Positions 7,203 to 15,484 of a stretch of DNA of 64,000 nucleotides are shown one piece after another. Source of the stretch: Faecalibacterium sp. UBA1762 (GTDB lineage: Bacteria > Bacillota > Clostridia > Oscillospirales > Ruminococcaceae); contig DCHC01000024.1 in assembly GCA_002314755.1 (NCBI GenBank), positions 10,051 to 74,050 of the forward strand, given 5' to 3'. The notes under the pieces were generated by a model. It saw only the letters and a list, made by a program, of their open reading frames with translations, had not been told where the DNA came from and did not search any database. The stretch's first letter is position 1; every line of letters starts with the position of its first letter. A program made the translations under genes and the position numbers.

Positions 7203-8972
7203 TTAGCGGATTGCCGTTTCTTGGGCTGCGGCAACATATTGTCTGGCATTCTCGGTCAAAGCTTCAAAATCCCCTGCGGCAATCAGGTCCCGGCGTACCA
7301 AAGAGCTGCTGATGCCAAATCCGACAGCCCCGGCGGCAGCAAAAGCGGTAAACTGATCTGCCGTGACTCCGCCGACTGCCAGCAGCTTTACATGACTAAG
7401 AGGGGCGGAAAGATCCTTGAAATAATCCGGGCCCATGCTACCAGCCGGGAACAGCTTGACAAAATCCGCCCCGGCGGCATCCGCCGCGGCAACCTCGGTG
7501 GGGGTCAGTGCGCCCGGTATAGAAACCAGTCCAACCCGGTATGTTGCCCGGATGATATCGGGGTCTGTGTTTGGGCTGATGATAAATCGGCCACCGGCAA
7601 GCTTGGTGAGCCAGACCTGTTTTTCAGTCAGGACGGTTCCGGCACCGATGATCATGCGCCCGGCAAAATATGTGCAGGCAAGCCGGATTTGGTCAGCGAT
7701 CTCCTCATCCGGGGTAGCTCCGTCGGCACTGTAAGTAATTTCCGCCAGACGAACGCCGCCCGCATACAAAGCCTCCAAGGTCGGCAATAGCTGTTCGCGG
7801 TCAACGCCCCGTACGATTGCAATCAGCTTTTCCTGCAGAATTTGCTGCACAAGGGCGGGTTTATCAAACAATGTTGTGGGTTTGCTGATCACCCGGTGGG
7901 CAATCTCTCTGCCCAGTAAAACATCCTGCTCGGTAAAAGCAGAAAACAGCATTTCGCAGGCACCGACACGCTCCCGGTCATACAGAAGGCAAATCTGCTC
8001 TCCGCGCAGACAGACATCCGGGTAGGAGGTCGCCCACCGTTCATCGATCAGACTGCGGTAGGGCCAGGTCTTGCCGTCATCCTCTGATAGCATGACGGTC
8101 ATACGGCAGCGTACGGTGGGATGGTCGTTGACAATCAGCAGCAGCCGTCCGCTGGGCAGTCGGGAGATAAAAAACCGGGTGTCAGCGCTGACTATGTCGG
8201 AAAGGGTGACTTCGCCGAAGGTGTATCCGCCATCGGTGGAATAGCATTGGGTCAGGTATCCGGTTCCGCTGCGAATCAGCATGCGCAGAGTACCGTCCAT
8301 CTGCTCATAGACCATGGCCTCATCAAAAACGGTCTTCTTCTTTTCCGGTCCGGTGATCTGCTGCCAGGTACGCATACCGTCGGTGGAAAGGCTGTAGCAG
8401 ATGCGGTTTTCCAGTTGGTTGTAGTTGCCGGCCCACACCGTGCCGTTTTTCATAAACAAAGGTTTGCACCGCATAAAGCCGTGAAACATAAACTGCGGTG
8501 CAGAAAATACCGGTTCGGCAGCATCCGGGTCAGCGCAGATAATTTGCCATTCGCTGTGCTGAAAATCCGAGAACAGGGTACCGTCCACCACGGCAAGCGG
8601 CTGAAAAGCAGAGCTTTTTGGCAGAGTAGCGGGGGCGTTGCGTACATTGTTTTGCACCCAGCATAAATGCAGCGCACCGTCCGGGTCGCAAAACAGCTGA
8701 ATATCCAGGGCATGAATATTCAGCTCCCGGCTGCTGGGAATGACAATCAGCGGTTCAGACCAGGTTTCTCCGCCGTCATCGCTGTAGACCAGCAGGTTGT
8801 AGTTGTCCATATGGGGCTCCAGTGTGCCGCCGGCATACCAGCCGGCATACAGTCTGTCGCCCCTAGTGCAGGCTAAGGTTGCGCAGCCTTGGTAGATACG
8901 CAAATTCTCTTTATAGCGCAGATCATCCGGTCTGTAAAGAATATCGCAGGCAATGTGGTCAGCGTTGAACAT
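7203..8972 (-). CDS. Sialidase-like propeller fused to KDPG/KHG aldolase
   Basis: A single uninterrupted 589-codon frame. Residues about 20-355 form a BNR/sialidase-type propeller with four Asp boxes (S-x-D-D/G-G-x-T-W/F) starting near residues 64, 196, 245 and 296, plus an N-terminal Arg25 in LRIYQG at the place of the family FRIP motif. Residues about 372-585 are a complete KDPG/2-keto-4-hydroxyglutarate aldolase, with AEITYS (Glu411), the Schiff-base lysine Lys506 in DFVKLFPAG, and GGV near 534. Such aldolases split 2-keto-3-deoxy sugar acids into pyruvate and an aldehyde. The fusion would couple glycosidic release to cleavage, which is inference. It is first in a three-gene operon, with AAAGGA before the ATG. 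Confidence 0.88.
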   Translation of the reverse strand: MFNADHIACDILYRPDDLRYKENLRIYQGCATLACTRGDRLYAGWYAGGTLEPHMDNYNLLVYSDDGGETWSEPLIVIPSSRELNIHALDIQLFCDPDGALHLCWVQNNVRNAPATLPKSSAFQPLAVVDGTLFSDFQHSEWQIICADPDAAEPVFSAPQFMFHGFMRCKPLFMKNGTVWAGNYNQLENRICYSLSTDGMRTWQQITGPEKKKTVFDEAMVYEQMDGTLRMLIRSGTGYLTQCYSTDGGYTFGEVTLSDIVSADTRFFISRLPSGRLLLIVNDHPTVRCRMTVMLSEDDGKTWPYRSLIDERWATSYPDVCLRGEQICLLYDRERVGACEMLFSAFTEQDVLLGREIAHRVISKPTTLFDKPALVQQILQEKLIAIVRGVDREQLLPTLEALYAGGVRLAEITYSADGATPDEEIADQIRLACTYFAGRMIIGAGTVLTEKQVWLTKLAGGRFIISPNTDPDIIRATYRVGLVSIPGALTPTEVAAADAAGADFVKLFPAGSMGPDYFKDLSAPLSHVKLLAVGGVTADQFTAFAAAGAVGFGISSSLVRRDLIAAGDFEALTENARQYVAAAQETAIR

Positions 8973-9053
8973 TTTTCAGATCGTTCCTTTCTATTGCAGC
9001 CAGTAGGTACCTATCGAAAGAACGGTGCTGCCGGCCGTTCACTACTGTTGTTT

Positions 9054-9082
9054 ATTATATCAGCAGGCAGGTCATTTTGCAA
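9054..9082 (-). promoter_or_regulatory. Sigma-A promoter of the aldolase/esterase operon
   Basis: On the minus strand TTGCAA and a perfect TATAAT are separated by 17 bases. About 80 bases of leader precede the start codon and contain a GAACGG/CCGTTC dyad (9020-9040) that could be an operator or hairpin. Confidence 0.7.
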
Positions 9083-9189
9083 TCCGAAATGTATGGAAAA
9101 CAGGTCTGCAACGCTGTATTTGTTCCCAAATTCAAGAAATGAAACGGCTGTCACGAACAGGAAAAGGGTACACCGAAAAAAGTCGGCGG

Positions 9190-9218
9190 TTTCTATTCCG
9201 GGAGAGATATGGTATAAT
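9190..9218 (+). promoter_or_regulatory. Extended -10 promoter of the phosphoesterase gene
   Basis: TGG-TATAAT at 9210-9218 is an extended -10 element. The -35 region TTTCTA is weak. It lies about 50 bases before the phosphoesterase start. Confidence 0.6.
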
Positions 9219-9266
9219 GGAAACGGATCGTAAAAACAGATAGCTTTTGCAGAAGGGGTAGAATCT

Positions 9267-9971
9267 ATGAAGGTTGGTATTTTTGCAGATCCCCAATATT
9301 GCAGCGCCGAAATTATATGTGGTACACGCTATCCCCGCCTCTCTTTGGGAAAAGTTCGGCAGGCTTATGAACAGTTTAGTGCGGAGAATGTGGATCTGAC
9401 CTTGTGTATGGGTGATATGATCGACCGGTGTGAAACACATACCCAGGCTTTGCAGTATCTGGATGAGCTGCTTTCCGTCATCCGGGATAGCAGACTGCCG
9501 TTTATCCATGTCCCCGGCAACCATGATTACCTGGATTTTTCTGCTGAGGAGCTGGAACAGCACGGGTTGAAAACACCACCCTATGTCTGGGAACATAGCG
9601 GTATCCGGTTCATTGTGCTGGATGCAAATTATCGTTCGGATATGAGGCGGTTTGATCAGGCAGGGGTGGAATGGACAGATTCCAACCTTCCCCCTGAGCA
9701 GGTTGCTTTTTTAAGTCTGGCCTTAGACGAAGCAGAGGGACCCTGCGTTATTTTGGTACACGAAAGCCTGGATGACCGTGTGGAAGAGCATCATATCATC
9801 AAGAATGCAGAGGAGATCAGAAAAGTCATTCGGCAAAGCGGAAAGGTCAAGCTGGTCATACAGGGGCACTTTCACCCCGGTGCGGACAACGAAATTGACG
9901 GCATCCGGTATCTGACAGTTTCTGCAATGTGTGAAGGGCATGACAGCCGTTTTCTCATACTGAATATATGA
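9267..9971 (+). CDS. Calcineurin-like metallophosphoesterase (ADPRibase-Mn-like)
   Basis: A 234-residue cytoplasmic phosphoesterase. Metal ligands are visible: Asp8 in FADPQ, Asp50 in MGDMID, Asn85-His86 in PGNHD, a His in VHES near 170 and GHFH near 203. The first motif is D-x-Q rather than D-x-H, as in Mn-dependent ADP-ribose/CDP-alcohol diphosphatases, so a nucleotide-type diphosphate substrate is more likely than a protein phosphate. The exact substrate is not readable. It is followed by a methyltransferase gene 27 bases downstream, probably in the same transcript. The start is the ATG after GAAGGGG. Confidence 0.8.
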   Translation: MKVGIFADPQYCSAEIICGTRYPRLSLGKVRQAYEQFSAENVDLTLCMGDMIDRCETHTQALQYLDELLSVIRDSRLPFIHVPGNHDYLDFSAEELEQHGLKTPPYVWEHSGIRFIVLDANYRSDMRRFDQAGVEWTDSNLPPEQVAFLSLALDEAEGPCVILVHESLDDRVEEHHIIKNAEEIRKVIRQSGKVKLVIQGHFHPGADNEIDGIRYLTVSAMCEGHDSRFLILNI

Positions 9972-9998
9972 TAGATTTATCGGAAGGATGAAACCGAC

Positions 9999-10568
9999 AT
10001 GAACTATCCGCTGAACAGTCTGGGGCTGACCCATGCTTTTTTGGCACAGCATGTGTGCCCCGGTTATTTTTGCATCGATGCGACCGCCGGAAACGGCGGT
10101 GATACGGTCTTTCTCTGCTCCTTGGTGGGAGAAACCGGAAAGGTGCTGGCGCTGGATTTGCAGCAGCAGGCTGTGGACAACACCAATCGACGGATTATAG
10201 ACGCCGGGTATGAGAGAATCGGGCACGCTGTGCAGGCGGACCATGCTTGTTTGGCGCAGTTTGCGTCTCCGGAAAGCGTGGATGCCATCTGTTTCAATTT
10301 CGGCTGGCTGCCGGGCGGTGACCATGGGGTGTTTACCCAACCGGAGACCAGTATACCCGCCATTGAGGCAGCCTTAAACTTGTTGCGTCCGGGTGGAGTG
10401 CTAAGCTTATGTATCTACTACGGCGGACGCAGTGGCTATCGGGAGCGAGATGCTCTTTTGGACTACCTGCAGACACTGGATAATCGCCGGTACACGGTAA
10501 TCGAGAATCGATTTATTAACCGTACCGGGGACGTACCTATCCCGGTTTTTGTCTTTAAGCAGGGATAA
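9999..10568 (+). CDS. mnmM: Class I SAM methyltransferase, MnmM/YtqB family
   Basis: A 189-residue Rossmann methyltransferase. The SAM-binding motif DATAGNGGDT is at about residue 27, ALDLQQQA is motif II, NFGWLPGGDH follows in the middle, and LLRPGGVLSLCIYYGG comes next. This arrangement matches the rRNA_methylase/YtqB family. Its Bacillus and Staphylococcus members were shown to be MnmM, the tRNA nm5s2U34 methyltransferase of Gram-positive bacteria. The symbol rests on family resemblance and I have not aligned it. The start ATG follows GGAAGGA. It is cotranscribed with the phosphoesterase upstream. Confidence 0.75.
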   Translation: MNYPLNSLGLTHAFLAQHVCPGYFCIDATAGNGGDTVFLCSLVGETGKVLALDLQQQAVDNTNRRIIDAGYERIGHAVQADHACLAQFASPESVDAICFNFGWLPGGDHGVFTQPETSIPAIEAALNLLRPGGVLSLCIYYGGRSGYRERDALLDYLQTLDNRRYTVIENRFINRTGDVPIPVFVFKQG

Positions 10569-10612
10569 GGGCCGTAAAAGACCTTATAGCTTTTGTTTTT
10601 GCATGGATAAAC

Positions 10613-10642
10613 TTGCGGTTTGCCCCCGGATTATGATATAAT
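10613..10642 (+). promoter_or_regulatory. Promoter of the alcohol dehydrogenase leader
   Basis: TTGCGG, 18 bases, then TATAAT preceded by TGA (extended -10). The predicted transcript starts near 10649, right before the two hairpins described next. Confidence 0.65.
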
Positions 10643-10649
10643 AAAAAAC

Positions 10650-10719
10650 AACCAGTTCGGTGTTTTGCAACCGGGTAAAACACTGGTTTTTTAGAAAACC
10701 GGGCGGCACACCCGGTTTT
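10650..10719 (+). promoter_or_regulatory. Two tandem terminator-like hairpins in the dehydrogenase leader
   Basis: Hairpin 1 pairs AACCAG (10650-10655) with CTGGTT (10683-10688) and TGTTTT (10661-10666) with AAAACA (10677-10682), and is followed by a six-T run. Hairpin 2 pairs AAAACCGGG (10695-10703) with CCCGGTTTT (10711-10719). The loop of hairpin 1 contains AACCGGG, the same sequence as the left arm of hairpin 2, so the CCCGGTT arm can pair with either. This looks like a transcription attenuator with mutually exclusive folds. It matches no riboswitch class I know. Confidence 0.6.
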
Positions 10720-10745
10720 GGCATATAAGAAGGTCGTGACTTGTT

Positions 10746-11891
10746 TTGAAAAATTTTACCGTGAATACCAAAATCTGTTTTGGCGAAAAGGCGTTGGACC
10801 GTCTGCTCACCCTGGAGTACCGCAAGGTGCTGGTCATTGCTGATCCCTTTGTGGTCACCAGCGGGTTGATTACCCAGGTGACTGACCGGCTGCAAAAAGC
10901 GGGTATCACCTACGAGGTTTATGATGATGTGGTACCGGATCCGCCAATGGAAAAGGTGGTCGGCGGTATACGAGTGGCGTTGCAGCAGCGCCCGGCTTGC
11001 CTGATTGCTATCGGCGGCGGCAGTGCAATTGACCTATCCAAAAGTGTGCGCAAGTTTGCCGGAGAGATCGATCCGGTGTTCCGTCCTCAGTTGATCGCCA
11101 TCCCCACCACCAGCGGCACTGGCAGCGAGGTGACCAGCTTTGCGGTGATCACAGACCCGGAAAAGGGCGTTAAGTACCCGTTAAGCGAAGAAAGCATGAT
11201 TCCGGATGAGGCTATTTTGGACGAAGAGCTGGTCAAATCGGTACCGGCGACCATTACGGCAGATACGGGTATGGATGTTATGACCCATGCCTTTGAGGCC
11301 TATGTTTCGGTGAATAATAATGAGTTTTCCGCGGCTTTGGCAGAAAAGGCTGTGGAGATCTGCGGTCAGTTTTTACTGCGGTCTTTCAGTGATAGCGGTG
11401 ATTCTCACGCCCGGCGTAAAATGCATATTGCGTCCTGCCTTGCAGGTCTTGCCTTTAATTCGGCCTCGCTGGGGTTAAATCACGGTATGGCACACCAGCT
11501 GGGGGCAACTTTTCATATTTCCCACGGTCGGGCTAATGCTATTTTGCTGCCCTATATGATCGAGTACAACTCCGGAATTGATATGCACAGTAAAAGCAAA
11601 GCGGAATATCCCCCCTGCGTGCGCAAATATTGCAATATGGCCCGTATTTTAGGGGTTTCCAATTTCAATGAAATTACCACTATCCGGGCGCTGGTCTCCT
11701 ATGTGCAGTTCATGAATAAGGAGATGAATATTCCCCTTTCTGTCTCTGCTTTGGGCAGTATCAGCGAAGAAGATTACAATAGTAAGATAGAGTTTATGGC
11801 TGAGATGGCCTTAAAGGATGGCTGTACTGCTACCAACCCCCGCACCCCCACCAAGCAAGAAGTGATGGAGCTTTACCGAAAAATATGGTAA
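10746..11891 (+). CDS. Iron-containing alcohol dehydrogenase
   Basis: A 381-residue group III (Fe-ADH) dehydrogenase that interconverts alcohols or aldehydes with NAD(P)H in the cytoplasm. The dinucleotide motif GGGSAID is near residue 90, TTSGTGSE near 120, and the metal-site segments DTGMDVMTHA and NHGMAHQLG...HISHG are present. It resembles 1-propanol dehydrogenase PduQ and the alcohol domain of AdhE, and the natural substrate is not readable. The start is TTG at 10746, with AAGAAGG about 11 bases upstream. No ATG lies nearby in frame. The 100-base leader carries two terminator-like hairpins, so expression is probably conditional. It is followed after 21 bases by a DUF218 gene. Confidence 0.9.
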   Translation: MKNFTVNTKICFGEKALDRLLTLEYRKVLVIADPFVVTSGLITQVTDRLQKAGITYEVYDDVVPDPPMEKVVGGIRVALQQRPACLIAIGGGSAIDLSKSVRKFAGEIDPVFRPQLIAIPTTSGTGSEVTSFAVITDPEKGVKYPLSEESMIPDEAILDEELVKSVPATITADTGMDVMTHAFEAYVSVNNNEFSAALAEKAVEICGQFLLRSFSDSGDSHARRKMHIASCLAGLAFNSASLGLNHGMAHQLGATFHISHGRANAILLPYMIEYNSGIDMHSKSKAEYPPCVRKYCNMARILGVSNFNEITTIRALVSYVQFMNKEMNIPLSVSALGSISEEDYNSKIEFMAEMALKDGCTATNPRTPTKQEVMELYRKIW

Positions 11892-11912
11892 GGTTGGAAA
11901 GGATGTGTACCC

Positions 11913-12986
11913 GTGCGGAATGTTTTGGATAATGTACGGACCCTGTTGCCGTTTCTGATTTTTTCTTGGGCATTTTTTGCGGTGACCGTCTTGTGGCGGC
12001 CGCAGCGTTTTTCCAATTGTATCTTTTTGGGCGTCGCTCTTTTGGTCAGTGTCATTTTTTTGACCGGTCTTGCAGGCGATTATCAGGGGCGGGCACTGGT
12101 AGCTGTATTCCTTTTGTGTGTCGTGGCAATCTTTGCTGTGCCGGTTATGCTGATTATGAACGGCGTCACCATGCTGCGCAGAGAATCCCGCTCAGTGGGC
12201 AATCTGCTTTCGTTGATACTTGGGATTGTAATCGGTATAGGTGAAATCCTGTTTGTGGTCAGCTTGCTGACGGAATTGCCTGCCATTGATCTGCAACAGC
12301 TGGCCATGCCTATGACTGTTATTTGGGTGACAGTTTTTTATTTTAGCTGTTGGATACTGACATTTGTTTTGTATGTGTTGTTTATTCAGTGGATGCCTCA
12401 CCGGATGCAGTTCGATTATGTGATCATTCACGGCAGTGGGCTGATTGGCGGTGACGGCATCGGCAGGCTGCTGGGCAACCGGATTGATAAGGCGATTGAA
12501 ATTTATCACAAATGTAAGGTTAAGCCGATGCTGATCCCCAGCGGCGGCAAAGGCGGGGATGAGACCGTTTCCGAGGCTGAGGCAATGAAAAAATACCTGC
12601 TGGAGCACGGTATCCCGGAGCAGGCGATTCTGACAGAGGATGGTTCTGCCACCACAATGGAAAACCTGCAGAATTCCATGAAACTGATCGTAGAGCATTC
12701 CGGCAAGCAGATCACCAAAGGCTGCCGTTACGTGGGCAAGCAACCGGGCTCCCGGACGGCGCTGATTTCCAGCAACTATCATATCTACCGGTGCTTGCTC
12801 TATGCGGCAAAGCTGAAATTTCACTGTGTTGGCATAGGCGCCAAGGTGGCGTGGTACTATTGGCCAAGTGCTACCCTGCGGGAGTTTGTCGCCGTCTTTA
12901 CCAAGATGCCCCATGTTTTTTGGATGTTTGGGGGCTATCTGCTGGTGGTGGTATTACCTACTTTGGCAGTTGTTTTCGGTAGTTAA
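11913..12986 (+). CDS. YdcF/DUF218 (SanA/ElyC-type) membrane protein
   Basis: A 357-residue protein with about four hydrophobic segments in the first 165 residues, then a DUF218 domain (about residues 168-320) with FDYVIIHGSGL, PSGGKGGDE and TTMENLQNS, and a final membrane helix. Family members such as SanA and ElyC affect envelope integrity and peptidoglycan precursors, and the biochemical activity is unknown. The start is GTG at 11913 after GGAAAGGA. It sits 21 bases behind the alcohol dehydrogenase and ends before a bidirectional terminator. Confidence 0.85.
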   Translation: MRNVLDNVRTLLPFLIFSWAFFAVTVLWRPQRFSNCIFLGVALLVSVIFLTGLAGDYQGRALVAVFLLCVVAIFAVPVMLIMNGVTMLRRESRSVGNLLSLILGIVIGIGEILFVVSLLTELPAIDLQQLAMPMTVIWVTVFYFSCWILTFVLYVLFIQWMPHRMQFDYVIIHGSGLIGGDGIGRLLGNRIDKAIEIYHKCKVKPMLIPSGGKGGDETVSEAEAMKKYLLEHGIPEQAILTEDGSATTMENLQNSMKLIVEHSGKQITKGCRYVGKQPGSRTALISSNYHIYRCLLYAAKLKFHCVGIGAKVAWYYWPSATLREFVAVFTKMPHVFWMFGGYLLVVVLPTLAVVFGS

Positions 12987-12990
12987 CAGT

Positions 12991-13037
12991 GACAGAAAAA
13001 CGGAGTATCGCAGCGTAGCGGTACTCCGTTTTTGTCA
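12991..13037. terminator. Bidirectional terminator
   Basis: AAAAACGGAGTA pairs with TACTCCGTTTTT between the converging DUF218 and trmB genes. Both strands end in T runs. Confidence 0.85.
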
Positions 13038-13049
13038 GAAATGCAACAA

Positions 13050-13799
13050 TCAGTTTTTGTTCTGCTCGGGGTGGCTATTACGGCTGAAGATGGCGTCCTG
13101 CGTGGCATCATTATTCGGCAGTTGAGGCAGCTTACGGGCGATTAGTGCCTTGATCGGTATCCCCTGTTCGCTGAACATCTGCTCGTGTTCTGTGCGCAGG
13201 TTCCATTCCGGCTCGTTCGCGTGCAGATCACGGGTGCTCCAGGTTATTTCAAAACCGGTCTGAGGAAAATACTCCAGACTGGCTTCAAACAGGTCGTCAT
13301 CGTCGGTTTTAAACCAGACCTCGCCGCCGTCTGCCAAAAAGGTACGGTATAAAACCAACTGCCGCGGATGGGTCAGACGGCGCTTATGGTGACAGTCCTT
13401 CGGCCACGGATTACAAAAGTTGATGAATATCCGGTCGATCCGGTCCTTTTCTCCCAGCAAGCGCTCAATCAGACAGATCTCCTGTGCAACGATTTTGACA
13501 TTGTCCACAGCGGTTTTTCCGGCGGCTGCAAAGGCTTCCTCAACCTTGCGCTTGGCAAGCACCAAAACCTCACTTTTAATGTCAATGGCAATAAAGTTTG
13601 CCTGAGGCCAGCGCAGAGCCGCCTGAGCGATATATCCGCCTTTGCCGCAGCCCAGTTCTAACCACAGTGGCGCTTCGTGCCGGGAAAATTGGTTTGCCCA
13701 GTTGTTTTTGTATTGGGTGGGGTCGTTACTGTATTCGTCATAACAAAAGTCACTGGCGGCAAGCTCCGGTCTTGCCCAGGGTTTACGGCGCATTCTCAT
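13050..13799 (-). CDS. trmB: tRNA (guanine-N7)-methyltransferase TrmB
   Basis: A 249-residue SAM-dependent enzyme that makes m7G46 in tRNA. The family N-terminus MRMRRKPWA is present, then [10 protein letters not shown] (SAM motif I), [24 protein letters not shown] and the C-terminal RTEHEQMF. An in-frame ATG at 13886 would add 29 residues with no family counterpart. The ATG at 13799 has AAGGAA about 11 bases upstream and matches the conserved start. A candidate minus-strand promoter (GTGACG, 17 bases, TATGAT with extended TGG) lies at 13855-13883. Monocistronic, with a terminator shared with the gene opposite. Confidence 0.95.
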   Translation of the reverse strand: MRMRRKPWARPELAASDFCYDEYSNDPTQYKNNWANQFSRHEAPLWLELGCGKGGYIAQAALRWPQANFIAIDIKSEVLVLAKRKVEEAFAAAGKTAVDNVKIVAQEICLIERLLGEKDRIDRIFINFCNPWPKDCHHKRRLTHPRQLVLYRTFLADGGEVWFKTDDDDLFEASLEYFPQTGFEITWSTRDLHANEPEWNLRTEHEQMFSEQGIPIKALIARKLPQLPNNDATQDAIFSRNSHPEQNKN

Positions 13800-13901
13800 A
13801 GCTGAATCGGTTCCTTTTCCTGTTTTCTTGACTGTAATGATCTTACAAAGGAATATCATACCATATTTTTGCAATTTCGTCACCATTTATTGCCGGAAAA
13901 A

Positions 13902-13930
13902 TTGTTTTTCTAAGGTATTTATGATAGAAT
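13902..13930 (+). promoter_or_regulatory. Promoter of the GNAT gene
   Basis: TTGTTT, 17 bases, TAGAAT with an upstream TGA (extended -10). It lies 56 bases before the start codon. Confidence 0.55.
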
Positions 13931-13986
13931 AGTCCCGTCCGCTTCATCAGCGAAATATGTTATCTTATTGTTTGAGGGCAAATAAT

Positions 13987-14478
13987 ATGTTTACGATCCG
14001 TCACGCGACCCCTGCCGATCTGCCTGTTATGCTTGCAATTTACGACGCTGCCCGTAATTTTATGCGACAACACGACAACCCGACCCAGTGGAAACCGGAT
14101 TACCCCGGCGAAGCAGCGCTGCTGCAGGATATGCAGCGGGGCGAAAGCTATCTTTGTGAGCAGGACGGTGTGCCGGTCGGTACATTTATGTATACTCTTG
14201 CCGGTGAAATCACCTATCAGGTGATTGAACAGGGCGACTGGCATTATAAGGATGAGACCTATGGCACGGTGCATCGGGTGGCCTCCGCCGGTGTGGTCAA
14301 AGGGGTAGGCACTGCCGTTTTTGATTTTTGTAAAAGCCTTTGCCCCTGCGTACGGGTGGATACTCACCGGGATAACTATGTTATGCAATCTCTTGCCGAA
14401 AAGAACGGCTTTTCCTATTGCGGTATCATATATCTGCTGAACGGAGAGGAACGCCTGGCATACGATTGGCACTGCTGA
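13987..14478 (+). CDS. GNAT-family N-acetyltransferase
   Basis: A 163-residue GNAT protein. The N-terminus FTIRHATPADLPVM and the central VHRVASAGVVKGVGTAVFDF (motif A region with the acetyl-CoA loop) are typical, and the segment near RVDTHRDNYVMQ is the family C-terminal motif with Asn. The acceptor cannot be told from sequence. An in-frame ATG at 13957 would add 10 unrelated residues. The ATG at 13987 begins the conserved fold and has GAGGG upstream. It stands alone between a promoter and a terminator. Confidence 0.85.
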   Translation: MFTIRHATPADLPVMLAIYDAARNFMRQHDNPTQWKPDYPGEAALLQDMQRGESYLCEQDGVPVGTFMYTLAGEITYQVIEQGDWHYKDETYGTVHRVASAGVVKGVGTAVFDFCKSLCPCVRVDTHRDNYVMQSLAEKNGFSYCGIIYLLNGEERLAYDWHC

Positions 14479-14497
14479 ACAACCGTTGAAAGATAAC

Positions 14498-14547
14498 AAA
14501 AACGGAGTGTATAAGACAGGCTGAGCTGTCTGAACGCTCCGTTTTTT
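14498..14547. terminator. Bidirectional terminator
   Basis: AAAAACGGAG pairs with CTCCGTTTTT, with an inner GACAG/CTGTC stem, between converging genes. Confidence 0.85.
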
Positions 14548-14551
14548 GCGG

Positions 14552-15364
14552 TTAAAACAGGTCGGCCTCCGCATGGGCGGCAAAGCTGTCGTTTTCGACG
14601 GTCAATCCGGCGGCGGCCATTGCCCGGCGATATTCCACCGGGGTTTGGCCGGTCCGCTTGCGAAATACCTTGCACAGATAGTTTGCACCGGAAAAACCGC
14701 ACAGGGTGGCAACGACCTCCAGGGTGTTTCCCTGCAGCAGCAACTGTCGGGCGGTCTCTATGCGCACATCGGTCAGGTACTGTCCCGGGGTGACCCCCAG
14801 CGCGGCGTGGAACACCCGTACCAGATGGCTTTTGGTTACCCCCAGTTCATCTGCCAGCTCCTCTATCCCGTATAGGTTGGCATATCCGGTGCGTATCCGG
14901 GTTACCGCACGGTGTATCAACGGGGGAAGACTTTGTTGTTCGGCACGGTCGGGTTCCAGATTGCACAGCAGCTCAAGGCCGACACTGCTTACCCGGCTAC
15001 CGGACAGGCTGTTGTCACAAAGAGCGGTCAGCAGGGTGGTCAAGCCGGGGTAATAGCCGGCATCCTGTACCAGCGGAAAGGTCAGCTGGTCACAAAAGGC
15101 ATCGGCGGCGGCTCCCTCCAAAACGACGCAAAGGCAGTGGCAGGGCTCCAAAGGCTCCAGCACAAAAGGCAGGTCCGTCATAAACAGATTCCCTGCGCCG
15201 GCAACCGTAATTTTTTCGCTTTGTGTGCGGATGGCGGCCTTGCCACTGGACAGTAAAACCAGCCCCAATTTGCCCGAGGTATAGCTGACAGGCTGGGCAG
15301 GCCAAACAGGCGCACCGTAAACACGACGTAAAATGCCGGAACAGTAGGTTTCAAAACTTTGCAT
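14552..15364 (-). CDS. AraC-family transcriptional regulator
   Basis: A 270-residue regulator. The N-terminal half is a cupin-like effector domain (about residues 15-110) and the C-terminal 100 residues contain two helix-turn-helix motifs (LYGIEELADELGVTKSHLVR, and EVVATLCGFSGANYLCKVFR then TGQTPVEYR). The ATG at 15364 has GGAAG eight bases upstream and is preferred over the ATGs at 15382 and 15379. It is divergent from the MsmK-type ATPase gene across 120 bases, so it may regulate that gene or a sugar operon elsewhere. The effector is unknown. Confidence 0.85.
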   Translation of the reverse strand: MQSFETYCSGILRRVYGAPVWPAQPVSYTSGKLGLVLLSSGKAAIRTQSEKITVAGAGNLFMTDLPFVLEPLEPCHCLCVVLEGAAADAFCDQLTFPLVQDAGYYPGLTTLLTALCDNSLSGSRVSSVGLELLCNLEPDRAEQQSLPPLIHRAVTRIRTGYANLYGIEELADELGVTKSHLVRVFHAALGVTPGQYLTDVRIETARQLLLQGNTLEVVATLCGFSGANYLCKVFRKRTGQTPVEYRRAMAAAGLTVENDSFAAHAEADLF

Positions 15365-15484
15365 AGCAACAACTTCCATCAAATATCAATATTTTACCAT
15401 TTTAAACCGAAAAATCTCTGATATTATTATATTAACAGCAGAAAGCTGTGTCAAGAAAAACCAATTATTTGGAGGAAAAAGATT

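Noticed and set aside
7203..8972. Possibility that the sialidase-aldolase fusion is an assembly artefact or frameshift join.
   Set aside because: The frame is continuous, both domains are complete, and the linker near residue 355-371 shows no disturbance. It still deserves read-level confirmation.
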